From: Perlucidibaca aquatica
GTDB lineage: Bacteria > Pseudomonadota > Gammaproteobacteria > Pseudomonadales > Moraxellaceae
Assembly (NCBI RefSeq): GCF_001676655.1
Contig: NZ_LZDB01000001.1
Coordinates: 496,001 to 560,000, forward strand
Length of the DNA: 64,000 bases
Reading direction: 5' to 3'
The notes beneath the pieces were generated by a model. The model saw nothing but the letters and a program-made list of their open reading frames with translations, had not been told where the DNA came from and did not search any database. How positions within the stretch are numbered: position 1 is the first letter of the stretch; each line of letters starts with the position of its first letter. A program made the translations under genes and the position numbers. This document shows positions 17,527-26,287 of the stretch, piece after piece.

Positions 17527-18447
17527 ATGATGACCTCCCATTCAGGCCGTAAATACTCCAAGAAATTGGGCTTCATGCCTAATCCTGCCGTGGCTCGTGA
17601 AATCGCTGGACTGGATGCGCAAGCCGATTGCCAGCGTATTGTCTATTTGCTCACGGCCTACGAGTTCCCCTGGGATATCACCCGGTCGCTTGAGGTGGCG
17701 CTGTTCTACACCTATGCCAGCGATACTGTCTCTAAACTGCTAGATCGCACCCGCGAATTTCAAGATCACGGCCAAAAGCGTTACGACGACACGCGCCTGC
17801 TCATCGCCCACTTCATGGAGTCAGGCTGGGATGGCGACGTTGGCAGTCGTGCGCTCGCCCGCATCAACCAGACCCATGGCAATTACCGCATTCCACAAGA
17901 TGACTTTCTGTTTGTGCTCTGGACCTTCATCGAGTTCCCCATGCGCTGGACGAGTGAGTTCAGCTGGCGGCCAATGACGGCGCATGAGCAAAATGCTTGG
18001 TTTAATTTCTGGTGCGAGATCGGCCGTCGCATGGGCTTGGTTGGGATCCCTGAAAGTAAGCCGGCTTTTGATGCCTTTGTGCAGGCATACGGTGAGCGAC
18101 ATTTTGTGCCCGACGATGCCAGTGCGCGCGTCGCTGAAGCCACACTGGCGATTGTGCGTGCATGGCTGCCCGCGCCATTAAAGGGTTTGGTGGCGCCAGC
18201 CGTGGCCAGCCTGATTGATGAGCCAGCATTCCTTGCGGCAGTGAAACTTAAACCAGCCCCCGTGTTGATGCGAAAAGTCGTCAGACACAGCCTAAAGGCC
18301 TTGGCGGGTATGAAGCGAGTTATTGTGATGGGGGGATATCCCACGCTGCTGGCCGACGCGCCTAACCGTACCTATCCTGGCAACCGTTATGAGATAGAGG
18401 CGTTGGAGCCGGCTCATTTGCAGCAACGAAAGAAACGCGCCTCATGA
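17527..18447 (+). CDS. Oxygenase MpaB-family protein (DUF2236)
   Basis: A 306-residue, largely helical protein of the MpaB/latex-clearing-protein superfamily, which comprises haem-b oxygenases. The block SRALARINQTHGNYRIPQDD contains the His expected to ligate haem (His in THGNY). PMRWTSEFSWRPMTAHEQNA is another typical block. No signal peptide. Two adjacent ATGs (17527, 17530) and a TTG at 17521 are possible starts, and no clear ribosome-binding sequence decides among them. Convergent with the ArsC-like gene, with two bases between stops. The reaction is unknown. Confidence 0.82.
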   Translation: MMTSHSGRKYSKKLGFMPNPAVAREIAGLDAQADCQRIVYLLTAYEFPWDITRSLEVALFYTYASDTVSKLLDRTREFQDHGQKRYDDTRLLIAHFMESGWDGDVGSRALARINQTHGNYRIPQDDFLFVLWTFIEFPMRWTSEFSWRPMTAHEQNAWFNFWCEIGRRMGLVGIPESKPAFDAFVQAYGERHFVPDDASARVAEATLAIVRAWLPAPLKGLVAPAVASLIDEPAFLAAVKLKPAPVLMRKVVRHSLKALAGMKRVIVMGGYPTLLADAPNRTYPGNRYEIEALEPAHLQQRKKRAS

Positions 18448-18449
18448 CC

Positions 18450-18809
18450 TTAGTCGAATAAAGCCAAAATCGCTTCTGGCGGGCGACCAATAATGGCTCT
18501 CCCTTGGCGTACCACAATGGGTCGTTGTAGCAGGCGTGGTTCCTTGGCTAGAGCCTCAAGCACGGCGATAGCGTCCTCGCGATGCGCTAACACGGCGGGG
18601 CATAGTGTGCACGCATCGTCCTCCCGTAAAAGCGCCGAAGCGGGCTGTCCGAGCTGTGCCAGAAGTGTTTCAAGCTCTGCGTAATTGAGCGGCTCAGCGA
18701 CATAATCACGAATAAGCAGAGGTTCATCGAGGCGGTCGGCTGCTTGTTCCGCTAGCATGAGCGCGGCCCGAGATTTTGAGCAGCGGGCATGATGAAAAAT
18801 CGTAATCAT
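18450..18809 (-). CDS. arsC: ArsC-family reductase (arsenate reductase-like)
   Basis: A 119-residue thioredoxin-fold protein of the ArsC/YfgD family. The N-terminal motif HHARCSKSR carries the active Cys of glutaredoxin-linked arsenate reductases. EPLLIRDYVAEPLNYAELE and LQRPIVVRQGRAIIGRPPE match the family, the latter with an Arg that helps bind oxyanion. No arsR, arsB or acr3 is next to it, so it is a stand-alone copy and could be a YfgD-like housekeeping protein rather than a resistance gene. Confidence 0.88.
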   Translation of the reverse strand: MITIFHHARCSKSRAALMLAEQAADRLDEPLLIRDYVAEPLNYAELETLLAQLGQPASALLREDDACTLCPAVLAHREDAIAVLEALAKEPRLLQRPIVVRQGRAIIGRPPEAILALFD

Positions 18810-18877
18810 GAGGCGGGTGATCCTGCACGGGGGATTGATCGCGTTATGATGCCACTTTACTTGCTCGGAGAGCTGTC

Positions 18878-19324
18878 TTGCCGGTCGTCCTGATGAGTGT
18901 GTTGCGCTTCCTGATTGCCTTGGTACAAATGGCGGGTTTGATTGCCTATTTCCATCAGTATCACGAGTGGCCGCTGTTGCCGACGGCGATTGTTGCGTTG
19001 GCTTTGACCCTGCTGGCGCCCATTGTGGCGACCATTTTCGGCTTTATGGGCGCTGTCTATGCGTGGTCTTGGCCGTGGTGGTTAGCCTTCTTAGTCTTCC
19101 TGCCGGGATTAACGTTGGCCCTTACCGCAGTGGCTGGCGTGGGAATTCTGGGGATGCTTTCGGCTTTTCTGCTCAAACGCTTCGGTATAAAACTCGCAAC
19201 GCGGGGCACAGCGGGCGGGGCAGGACGGGCGTCGCCGCATACGGCGGAGCCATCAGTCGCAGGGCGTGGCGATACCATTGAGGGCGAAGTGCTCAGCTCC
19301 CGCGTGGATACCGACACCAAGTAA
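18878..19324 (+). CDS. Small inner-membrane protein, unknown function
   Basis: 148 residues with three predicted membrane segments (about 5-22, 32-58 and 66-100) and a hydrophilic Gly/Ala/Thr-rich tail. I do not recognise the family. The start is taken at TTG 18878 because GGAG lies seven bases ahead; an ATG at 18893 is the alternative but is too far from that sequence. It stands between the ArsC-like gene and a reductase gene, with its own promoter region shared with divergent arsC. Confidence 0.65.
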   Translation: MPVVLMSVLRFLIALVQMAGLIAYFHQYHEWPLLPTAIVALALTLLAPIVATIFGFMGAVYAWSWPWWLAFLVFLPGLTLALTAVAGVGILGMLSAFLLKRFGIKLATRGTAGGAGRASPHTAEPSVAGRGDTIEGEVLSSRVDTDTK

Positions 19325-19406
19325 ATAAGACGCCGCTCGGCGGTGTAGCGTCGACGCTGGACGCTTCTGGCTCCATACTCGGACATTCGCCCATGGAGCC
19401 TTCACG

Positions 19407-20471
19407 ATGTCATTGATCAACCCGCAAGCCCCCGTTTTAGTCACCGGCGCCAGTGGTTATGTCGCCGGCTGGATTGTTAAAAAACTCCTTGAGGCAGGTC
19501 ATACCGTTCATGCCACGGTGCGTGATCCGAGCAAAACCGCGAGCGTGGCGCATTTGCAGAAAATTGCAGATGCCAGCACGGGTACGCTGAAATTGTTCAA
19601 AGCTGACTTGCTCGATCAAGGCGCGTTTGCAGTGCCGATGCAGGGTTGCGAGTTGGTCATTCACACAGCCTCACCGTTTGTGGTCACCGGTTTTACCGAT
19701 GCCAACGAGGCACTGGTGCGTCCGGCGCTGGAAGGCACGCGCAATGTGCTGCAGTCTGTGAATGCCACCGACAGCGTGCGCCGCGTCGTGCTGACCTCCA
19801 GCGTGGCAGCGACCTTTGGTGACAACTGGGATGCCCGCGATGTGCCCGGTAATCGTCTTGATGAAACCTTCTGGAACACGACCAGCAGCGTTGATCACCA
19901 GCCCTACCTGTACTCGAAGACAGTAGCTGAGCAAGAAGCCTGGGCCATGCAGAAAGCGCAGAGTCGCTGGGATCTGGTCTGCATCAATCCCGGTCTGGTC
20001 ATGGGCCCGGCGCTGACCACCAACAGCATTTCGGCAAGCATCACCACGCTGCAGCAATTCGGTGATGGCACGCTGGCCATGGGTGCGCCGTGCATGTGGA
20101 ACGGTCTGGTCGATGTTCGTGATGTTGCGGACGCTCACATTATTGCGGGCTTCAAGCCCGAAGCGAATGGTCGTTACATTCTCTGTGCCGAGTCGCTGAC
20201 GCTGCTTGATATGGCCGCAGCACTGCGCGCCCACTTTGGTTCGAAGTATCCCTTCCCGCGCATGACGGTGCCCAAAATTTTATTCTGGCTGGTGTCGCCT
20301 TTTTACGGCTACACCCGTGATTTCGTCTGGCGCAACATGGGCTGGCCGATGCACTTCAACAACGCCCGCAGCCGCGAAGGCCTGGGCATCCAGTATCGCG
20401 ATGTGCGTCAGGCCGTCTGCGAGCATTTCCAGCAGCTCATTGACGACGGCTTAGTTAAGCGTCGCAGTTAA
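19407..20471 (+). CDS. NAD(P)-dependent epimerase/reductase (dihydroflavonol-reductase-like)
   Basis: A 354-residue extended short-chain dehydrogenase. The Rossmann motif GASGYVAGW is at residues 14-22 and the active-site pair is in YLYSK. VLTSSVAATFGDN and CINPGLVMGPAL are typical of the aldehyde/dihydroflavonol-4-reductase-like group, which reduces aldehydes or ketones with NADPH. Cytoplasmic. Convergent with the EptA-like gene, with nine bases between them. Physiological substrate unknown. Confidence 0.85.
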   Translation: MSLINPQAPVLVTGASGYVAGWIVKKLLEAGHTVHATVRDPSKTASVAHLQKIADASTGTLKLFKADLLDQGAFAVPMQGCELVIHTASPFVVTGFTDANEALVRPALEGTRNVLQSVNATDSVRRVVLTSSVAATFGDNWDARDVPGNRLDETFWNTTSSVDHQPYLYSKTVAEQEAWAMQKAQSRWDLVCINPGLVMGPALTTNSISASITTLQQFGDGTLAMGAPCMWNGLVDVRDVADAHIIAGFKPEANGRYILCAESLTLLDMAAALRAHFGSKYPFPRMTVPKILFWLVSPFYGYTRDFVWRNMGWPMHFNNARSREGLGIQYRDVRQAVCEHFQQLIDDGLVKRRS

Positions 20472-20480
20472 ACCCCGCTG

Positions 20481-22115
20481 TCAGCAGCCGCTCGTGAGAT
20501 CAAGCGCAGGGTTGAACACCTGCGTTCTCACCCCAGCAAGCCCTAGCACGCTGTGAAAAACATTATCGTGAGAGATGGCCTGCGTTTTTCGCTTTATCAA
20601 ACAGGCGGCACGCGCGGGCTCTTGCCCGGCAAAATCAGCTGATAACCAAGACAGCATCGGCACGTGCGTCTGCTGTGACGGTGCAAACAGATACGGCGCG
20701 CCATGCAAATAAAGCCCGTGTTCGCCTGTGGATTCACCATGGTCAGACACGTAAAGCAAGGCGCTGCTATAGCGTGAGTCCTGAGCCATCGTCTGGATTA
20801 TTTTGGCAAGAATGTGGTCTGTGTACGCAATGGTATTGTCATAGGTGTTGGTGATTTGCGCGGGTGTGCAGCTCTGCAGCGCGTTGCTGTTACACGTCGG
20901 TGTGAAGCGCTCAAATGCCTTGGGGTATCGTCGGTAGTAAGCGGGGCCATGACTGCCGGCTTGGTGCAGAACGAGCACGCGATCGATGGCTGGTGCGGTA
21001 GCGAGTTTTTGCTGAAAACTCTCCAGTAAAAGGCCGTCCTGGCATTCGCCGTTGACGCACCAAACCGATGCTCGATTCGCCAGCATGGGAACTTTTTCGA
21101 CGCGATCACATGCGCCTTTGCAGCCAGAATTATTGTCTAGCCAACTCACGGCGTAGCCGCTGCGTTGCAGAATATCGAGTAGCCCTTCGCGATGTTTGGC
21201 TACGTCGGCATCGTAACGTGAACGGGTAAAGCCAGAAAAAAGACAGGGTAACGACACCGCAGTCGCTGTGCCGCAGGAGCTGACTTGCGTGAAATACGTG
21301 ATGGGCAGAGCGGCTAATTCGGGTGTGGTGTTACGGGCGTAACCTTGTAACGAAAAGCTTTCGGCGCGCGCGGTTTCGCCCATGACCAATACGATAAGCC
21401 GTGGTTTTGCCTGCGGGCTTAGAGGCGGTGAGCGGTGCGCATCCTGACCATAGGCTTGCATAGGGATAGCTTCAATGACCTCCTGATGTTTGAAATATGC
21501 GCGTAGGCCCGTGACATAGTTATGCGGCACGAGGGAGTAGCGAATGCTGCGATGTTCGCGAAAAATTGAGGCGAGGTCGGCGTAGAAGCCTGCGGCAACG
21601 GCAGCGATGAGCAATAAGCTTGCGGCACTGCTGAGTACGCGATTGCGTTGGCGTTGGAGCCAGCCTTCACTGACCAGTGGCTTAGACCAGATCCAAATGA
21701 GTGGAAGACCCGCAATTACAACCACATAGCCCAGCATATTCCATGTCAGTAAATCGCCGATTTCGTGCGCGTCTGTTTCCATCATGTTTTGAATTTGGCC
21801 GGCATCAATGCCAACGCCAAACGAGTTGATGAAATAGGCGCTCAGGGCGGAGGCAATCAAGATAAAAGTCAGTACGGGCTTTGCGAGACGGCCCCACGTA
21901 ACCCAGGTCAGAAAGAGGTTGATGTACGCCGCTAGCAATCCCAGCATGGCCACGATAAAAACGGGAAAACGCCCATCGTGATAAGGCGTTAATTCAGCGA
22001 CTTTTTGGATAAAGGTGGTATTGGCCAAGACGGCGAGCCACAGCGAAACAAGCGCATTAATCAACCATAGTTTTTGCGTCAGTCGGGCTTGAAGCTTGGG
22101 TAAGTGTGAGAGCAC
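20481..22115 (-). CDS. eptA: Phosphoethanolamine transferase (EptA-like)
   Basis: A 544-residue inner-membrane enzyme that transfers phosphoethanolamine, usually to lipid A. Five N-terminal membrane segments are visible in the first ~190 residues. The periplasmic sulfatase-fold domain follows, with VMGETARAESFSLQGYAR (catalytic Thr in GETAR) and LLYVSDHGESTGEHGLYLHG (zinc ligands). Several Cys residues suggest disulfides. The start codon is GTG. It lies 12 bases downstream of a PAP2 phosphatase gene on the same strand, a common pairing in lipid A remodelling. By family knowledge it could raise polymyxin resistance; no PmrAB-type regulator is adjacent. Confidence 0.92.
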   Translation of the reverse strand: MLSHLPKLQARLTQKLWLINALVSLWLAVLANTTFIQKVAELTPYHDGRFPVFIVAMLGLLAAYINLFLTWVTWGRLAKPVLTFILIASALSAYFINSFGVGIDAGQIQNMMETDAHEIGDLLTWNMLGYVVVIAGLPLIWIWSKPLVSEGWLQRQRNRVLSSAASLLLIAAVAAGFYADLASIFREHRSIRYSLVPHNYVTGLRAYFKHQEVIEAIPMQAYGQDAHRSPPLSPQAKPRLIVLVMGETARAESFSLQGYARNTTPELAALPITYFTQVSSCGTATAVSLPCLFSGFTRSRYDADVAKHREGLLDILQRSGYAVSWLDNNSGCKGACDRVEKVPMLANRASVWCVNGECQDGLLLESFQQKLATAPAIDRVLVLHQAGSHGPAYYRRYPKAFERFTPTCNSNALQSCTPAQITNTYDNTIAYTDHILAKIIQTMAQDSRYSSALLYVSDHGESTGEHGLYLHGAPYLFAPSQQTHVPMLSWLSADFAGQEPARAACLIKRKTQAISHDNVFHSVLGLAGVRTQVFNPALDLTSGC

Positions 22116-22127
22116 GAGGGAGTTACC

Positions 22128-22832
22128 TTAAGTCAGAAGAGAGGGTATGGCAGGAGGCTGTTCAGCCCGCATCCGCAGATACATATGAAAAGCCAAGCTG
22201 GTGCAGGCGCCGGTGACGGCAGCCGTCATCACGACATGACTGACAAAGTGCGCGCCTCTTACGATCTGAATCGCGCCACAGAGGGCACCAAAGACCGCCA
22301 CCGCAACGCCAGCGTGCCTCGTGAGTCGTGGCCGCCAAAGCGCGCAGGCATACACCACGGGCCACCACATAAAACCCACAGCCGCGTGACCACTGGGAAA
22401 ACAACCTCCGCTACCGGCATCTATAGGTTCGGGGTCGAGCAGACGGAAAAATGCGGAGTGGCCGCCGAATGCCGCCAGGCTCCAGGGGCAGCTGTGCACC
22501 GAGTGGGTTTTCAATAAGCCATTAATGGCTAATGCCCATAGGGAGGTGAGTAAAATGAAACGGCCGGCGTAAAAGGCCGTGGTTTGCTTCACCGAATATT
22601 GATGCACGGTGAACGCCAATAGCGCCAGCCACATCACAGCGCTAAGCCCCCGCGTCAGCGAATGCGCCATTAGCCAGAAAGCGTTATTTCGCAGCGGAAA
22701 GCCGCCTGCCTCGTTACCGTGAAAATAGGACGCTACTTGCCAGTCAATCGGGCTGCAGCGTGAAATAAAAACGGCGGTTAGGGCTAATCCTAGCCACACC
22801 AGTAGATCGTAGGGTTTGCGTGTGGTGGCCAT
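22128..22832 (-). CDS. PAP2-family membrane phosphatase
   Basis: A 234-residue membrane phosphatase with about six membrane segments. The second PAP2 motif is seen in GGCFPSGHAAVGF and the third in RGAHFVSHVVMTA (the usual Ser-Arg start is altered to Arg-Gly, with the His retained). First gene of a two-gene unit with eptA. In related clusters these enzymes dephosphorylate lipid A or undecaprenyl pyrophosphate; the choice cannot be made here. The unusual insert SVHSCPWSLAAFGGHSAF before motif 2 is typical of the PAP2 proteins next to eptA. Confidence 0.85.
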   Translation of the reverse strand: MATTRKPYDLLVWLGLALTAVFISRCSPIDWQVASYFHGNEAGGFPLRNNAFWLMAHSLTRGLSAVMWLALLAFTVHQYSVKQTTAFYAGRFILLTSLWALAINGLLKTHSVHSCPWSLAAFGGHSAFFRLLDPEPIDAGSGGCFPSGHAAVGFMWWPVVYACALWRPRLTRHAGVAVAVFGALCGAIQIVRGAHFVSHVVMTAAVTGACTSLAFHMYLRMRAEQPPAIPSLLT

Positions 22833-22905
22833 ACCGGACTCTCACTAAGAGGATGAGGATCTTGCATATGGCGGTCTTTCGAGGGGCTTACTCAGACATT
22901 AATGT

Positions 22906-22960
22906 TTATTCATCTGGCCTTATTCACTGTGAGTTTTGTTGGCTTGCAGAAAAAGTGAAT
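22906..22960. promoter_or_regulatory. Candidate TetR operator region
   Basis: In the 168-base gap between the PAP2 and TetR genes, TTATTCA occurs at 22906-22912 and again at 22920-22926. ATTCACT (22922-22928) is repeated inverted as AGTGAAT (22954-22960). These are weak candidates for the TetR-family regulator that follows. Confidence 0.35.
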
Positions 22961-23000
22961 CAAGTTCAGTATTCGAGCCTTAATTTTTATCGATGATGCC

Positions 23001-23720
23001 ATGGGTACCAAAGAGCGACGCGAGCGGCAGTTTCAGGAGCGCGAGCAGCGACTATTAGCCGCTGCGCGACAGCTCATTGTGCGCGATGGCTTGCTGAATC
23101 TGCAGATGGCGAAGCTGGCTGAAGTCAGTGAGTACGCCATGGGCACGCTCTATCAGCACTTTGCCAGTAAGGAAGACTTGCTCGTTGCCCTGATGACGGA
23201 GTCGGTTGCTGAGCAAGCGGCTCTATTTCAAAAAGCGTCAGGCTGGAAAGCCAGCACGCGCGAACGCATGTTTGCCATTACGGTGGCCGACATGATTTTT
23301 GTGCAGCGCAGTCCAGAACATTTTCGCGTGGCGCAGTATGCGCATTGCGAGGTGGTCTGGAGTGCAGCCAGCTTATGTCGTCGTGAGGCACATTTTGCTG
23401 CTAGCCAGCCTGTCTGTGATGCCGTGTTAGCGATTGTGAATGATGCCATTGCCTGCGGTGATCTCGATCCGCGGGGGATGCGCCCTGAGTCTGTTGCCAC
23501 GGGTTGTTGGTCCTTGACCCTAGGCGTGCACAACTTGGTCCATGCGGATGGTCTGCTAGACCACTTTAATGTGCATACCCCTTACTTTTTGCTCGCCCGC
23601 CATATGCAACATTTGCTCAATGGTATGGGCTGGTTACCGTTAATTGATCCGGCGGATACTGGCGCACTAGAGGCCTTGATTGCTCGCGTCCGAACTGAGG
23701 TGTTTGATGAGTCAGAATAG
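23001..23720 (+). CDS. TetR/AcrR-family transcriptional regulator
   Basis: A 239-residue repressor-type protein. The N-terminal helix-turn-helix spans about residues 15-60 (LQMAKLAEVSEYAMGTLYQH then FASKEDLLVAL). The remainder is the ligand-binding helical domain, Cys-containing and unassigned. Its 3' end overlaps the TolC-family gene by 14 bases, so it is the first gene of the efflux operon and likely represses it. Confidence 0.9.
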   Translation: MGTKERRERQFQEREQRLLAAARQLIVRDGLLNLQMAKLAEVSEYAMGTLYQHFASKEDLLVALMTESVAEQAALFQKASGWKASTRERMFAITVADMIFVQRSPEHFRVAQYAHCEVVWSAASLCRREAHFAASQPVCDAVLAIVNDAIACGDLDPRGMRPESVATGCWSLTLGVHNLVHADGLLDHFNVHTPYFLLARHMQHLLNGMGWLPLIDPADTGALEALIARVRTEVFDESE

Positions 23721-25107
23721 AGTCACGTTAAAACCGGCGGCCTTGTTGCTGGGCTGTGCCGTATTCGCCAGCACGGTATCGGTATCTGCGTATGCCATGC
23801 GCCTGGCACCGGAGCCAGCGGCTACGGAAACCATGACGTTGCGCGAGGCCTTGCAACGCGCCATCGCCAGTGATCCTGCGGTGGCCGCGTCGTTGGCAGA
23901 GCGAGCTGCAGATCGCGAAGCGGGCGTGCAAGAACGCGCCACACGCTTACCGTCACTGAACGTGACCGGCGCGATAAAAAATACCGACTCAGATGTGATT
24001 AGCACGCCTTTTAAGGATCCGACTGCAACGACCAGCGGTTTCCAAGAGCGCTACGATAGCTGGCAGCTCGGCGCGGAGTTGCGTCAGCCCTTATTCCGTT
24101 ATGACCTGTTGGCGCGTGGTCGTCGGGCAGACGCGCAAGATCAGCTCGCGGAGCAAGCTTTTATTCAGCGCGGGCAAGCGCTAGTGATTCGTGTGGCCGA
24201 GCGCTATTTAGCGGTGCTCAATGCCAGCAATGAATTGGCGCTGGCGCAGAGCGAGGCGGAGGCGGTGAGCAAGTCGCTGGGCGATGTGCGCAAACGTTAT
24301 GACGTGCAGTTAGTCGCGGGTACTGATCTGAAGGAAGCGCAGGCGCGTGAAGATTTGGCTCAGGCCAATTTGCTGGCCGCTCAGCAGGCCGTGGATTCGG
24401 CACAGGATGCGCTAGATGAAGTCACGGGCAATGGCCGTGCGCAGTTATTTGTACTGAAGTCGGCGACTGAGTTACCCGCTTTGGATAGTTTGGATGCCGA
24501 AGTTTGGCTGACCCGCGCGCGCGCCAGCAACCCAGCGTATCAGCAAGCGCTGGCGCAAGTCGCCGTTGCACAGGCCAATGCCACCAGTCGTCGTTCGGAG
24601 TCCTTGCCGGTATTAGACCTAGTCGCCACGCATGGGCGTCAGGATATGTCTGAATCACGCATTGGTTCCAAGGCCAACAGCACGGAGGTGGGCGTTGAGC
24701 TGAGGCTGCCACTGTTTGCGGGTGGCGCCATGTCGAGTAAGGTCCGTGAAGCGCAAGCACGCTTGGCGCAAGCCCAAGCCGAGCAAGCGCGCAGCGAGCG
24801 CGAACTGTTGCGTGAAACGCGTCGACTGTTCCGTGAAGTTCAAACGGCGCGCGCGCAAAGCCAGGCTTTTCAGCGCTCGCTAGAGTCATCGCAAGCGGCT
24901 GAGCAAGCCACGCGGTATGGCTACGAGGCCGGTAAGCGCACCATTACCGATGTCTTGAATGCGCAATCCAATACGGTGCAAGCCAAACGTAATTTAGATC
25001 GCAGCCGTTACGACGTGCTGTTAAAAATGCTGCAACTAAAACAGCAGGCCGGGGTGTTGGATGCCAATGACCTGACCACTGTCGACACGCTACTGACTTC
25101 GAATTAA
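23707..25107 (+). CDS. TolC-family outer-membrane efflux protein
   Basis: A 466-residue outer-membrane channel protein. It has a signal peptide (to about Ala33), then the duplicated helical/beta-barrel OEP domain with long coiled-coil regions (AERYLAVLNASNELALAQSE; ARLAQAQAEQARSERELLRE) and the C-terminal ATRYGYEAGKRTITDVLNAQ block found in TolC proteins. The start at 23707 is supported by GAGG upstream and by the Met-Ser before a signal peptide; a longer frame from 23680 is less likely. It completes a tripartite pump with the two following genes. Confidence 0.9.
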   Translation: MSQNRVTLKPAALLLGCAVFASTVSVSAYAMRLAPEPAATETMTLREALQRAIASDPAVAASLAERAADREAGVQERATRLPSLNVTGAIKNTDSDVISTPFKDPTATTSGFQERYDSWQLGAELRQPLFRYDLLARGRRADAQDQLAEQAFIQRGQALVIRVAERYLAVLNASNELALAQSEAEAVSKSLGDVRKRYDVQLVAGTDLKEAQAREDLAQANLLAAQQAVDSAQDALDEVTGNGRAQLFVLKSATELPALDSLDAEVWLTRARASNPAYQQALAQVAVAQANATSRRSESLPVLDLVATHGRQDMSESRIGSKANSTEVGVELRLPLFAGGAMSSKVREAQARLAQAQAEQARSERELLRETRRLFREVQTARAQSQAFQRSLESSQAAEQATRYGYEAGKRTITDVLNAQSNTVQAKRNLDRSRYDVLLKMLQLKQQAGVLDANDLTTVDTLLTSN

Positions 25108-25133
25108 GCGCCGCGCGCCCAGGAATAAAAAAG

Positions 25134-26273
25134 ATGAACAAACGCATGATGTGGATGTTGATTGGCACCGGAATCGTTTTCGGTGGCGTGTTCGGCATGA
25201 AGTGGTTCGGCGGCAAAATGATGAACCAGTATTTCGACAATATGCCGATGCCACCGGCCGTCGTTTCCTCGGCTACGGCCAAATCAGAAACCTGGGCGGC
25301 CAGTCTGAGCGGCGTAGGCACGGTGGTCGCCAGCAATGGCGCCGATGTCACTACGGAGTCGGGCGGCATTATTGCAGCGCTGCATTTTGAGTCGGGCGCG
25401 CGCGTCAAAAAGGGCGATCTGTTGGTGACCCTTTCTGCCGGAACAGAACGGGCGGATCTGGCACGCTTGCAAGCTCAGGCCGATTTAGCCAAGTCCGAAT
25501 ATGCGCGTTTAGAGCGCTTGTTTAAGCTCGATGCCATTTCTAAGTCTGAACTGGATCGTGCTCAGGCCGACCTCAGTGCCGCTCGTGCCGGTGCCGATGC
25601 TCAGCGTGCAAAGTTGGCGCAAAAGCAGATTCGTGCGCCGTTCAGCGGCCAGCTTGGCATACGCCAGGTCAATGTGGGCCAGTACCTGAGTGCCGGCACG
25701 CCCATCGTGTCGTTGCAGGCCATCAACCCCGTGTTTGTGGACTTCACCTTGCCTGAGCAAAATCAGGCCGCCGTGGAAAAGGGCCAGACCGTGACCGTGG
25801 TGGTGGACTCGCAGCCGGGCCGCACGTTCAGCGGCGTAATCTCGGCCATTGAGCCCATGATGGATAGCAAAACACGTAACTTTAAGGTGCGTGCGCGCTT
25901 CGACAATGCCGATGAAGCGTTGCGTCCGGGCCTGTTTGCTCGCGCCAGCATCGGTCTCGCCAAGACCGCTAGTGTGGTCACCATCCCGCAAACGTCCGTG
26001 AGCTACAACCCCTACGGCAACTCGGTGTATGTCATTCAGTCGGTAAAAGGCAAAGCGGCTGACGGCAAGGTCACCGATGAGCTGGTGGTGCGCCGCCGTT
26101 TCATTAAGACCGGCGAGACACGCGGTGATTTGGTGGTGGTCACCGATGGCCTGAAGGCTGGCGAGCAAGTCGCCACCAGCGGCCTGCTGAAATTGCAGAA
26201 CGACAGCAAGGTCAAGATCAATAACACCGTGCAGCCGTCCGCTTCGGCAACGCCTACACCGACTGACAGCTGA
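25134..26273 (+). CDS. RND efflux periplasmic adaptor (MFP) subunit
   Basis: A 379-residue membrane-fusion protein with an N-terminal membrane anchor (about residues 5-24). A lipoyl-like half-domain starts GGIIAALHFESGARVKKGD, an alpha-hairpin spans about 105-160, and the second lipoyl half is IRAPFSGQLGIRQVNVGQYL. The beta-barrel and proximal domains follow. The best match is the MexC/MdtA/AcrA-like group. AGGA precedes the start. The gene order TetR-OMP-MFP-RND, all closely spaced, indicates one transcript. Confidence 0.92.
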   Translation: MNKRMMWMLIGTGIVFGGVFGMKWFGGKMMNQYFDNMPMPPAVVSSATAKSETWAASLSGVGTVVASNGADVTTESGGIIAALHFESGARVKKGDLLVTLSAGTERADLARLQAQADLAKSEYARLERLFKLDAISKSELDRAQADLSAARAGADAQRAKLAQKQIRAPFSGQLGIRQVNVGQYLSAGTPIVSLQAINPVFVDFTLPEQNQAAVEKGQTVTVVVDSQPGRTFSGVISAIEPMMDSKTRNFKVRARFDNADEALRPGLFARASIGLAKTASVVTIPQTSVSYNPYGNSVYVIQSVKGKAADGKVTDELVVRRRFIKTGETRGDLVVVTDGLKAGEQVATSGLLKLQNDSKVKINNTVQPSASATPTPTDS

Positions 26274-26287
26274 GCAGGGTCGCGACC

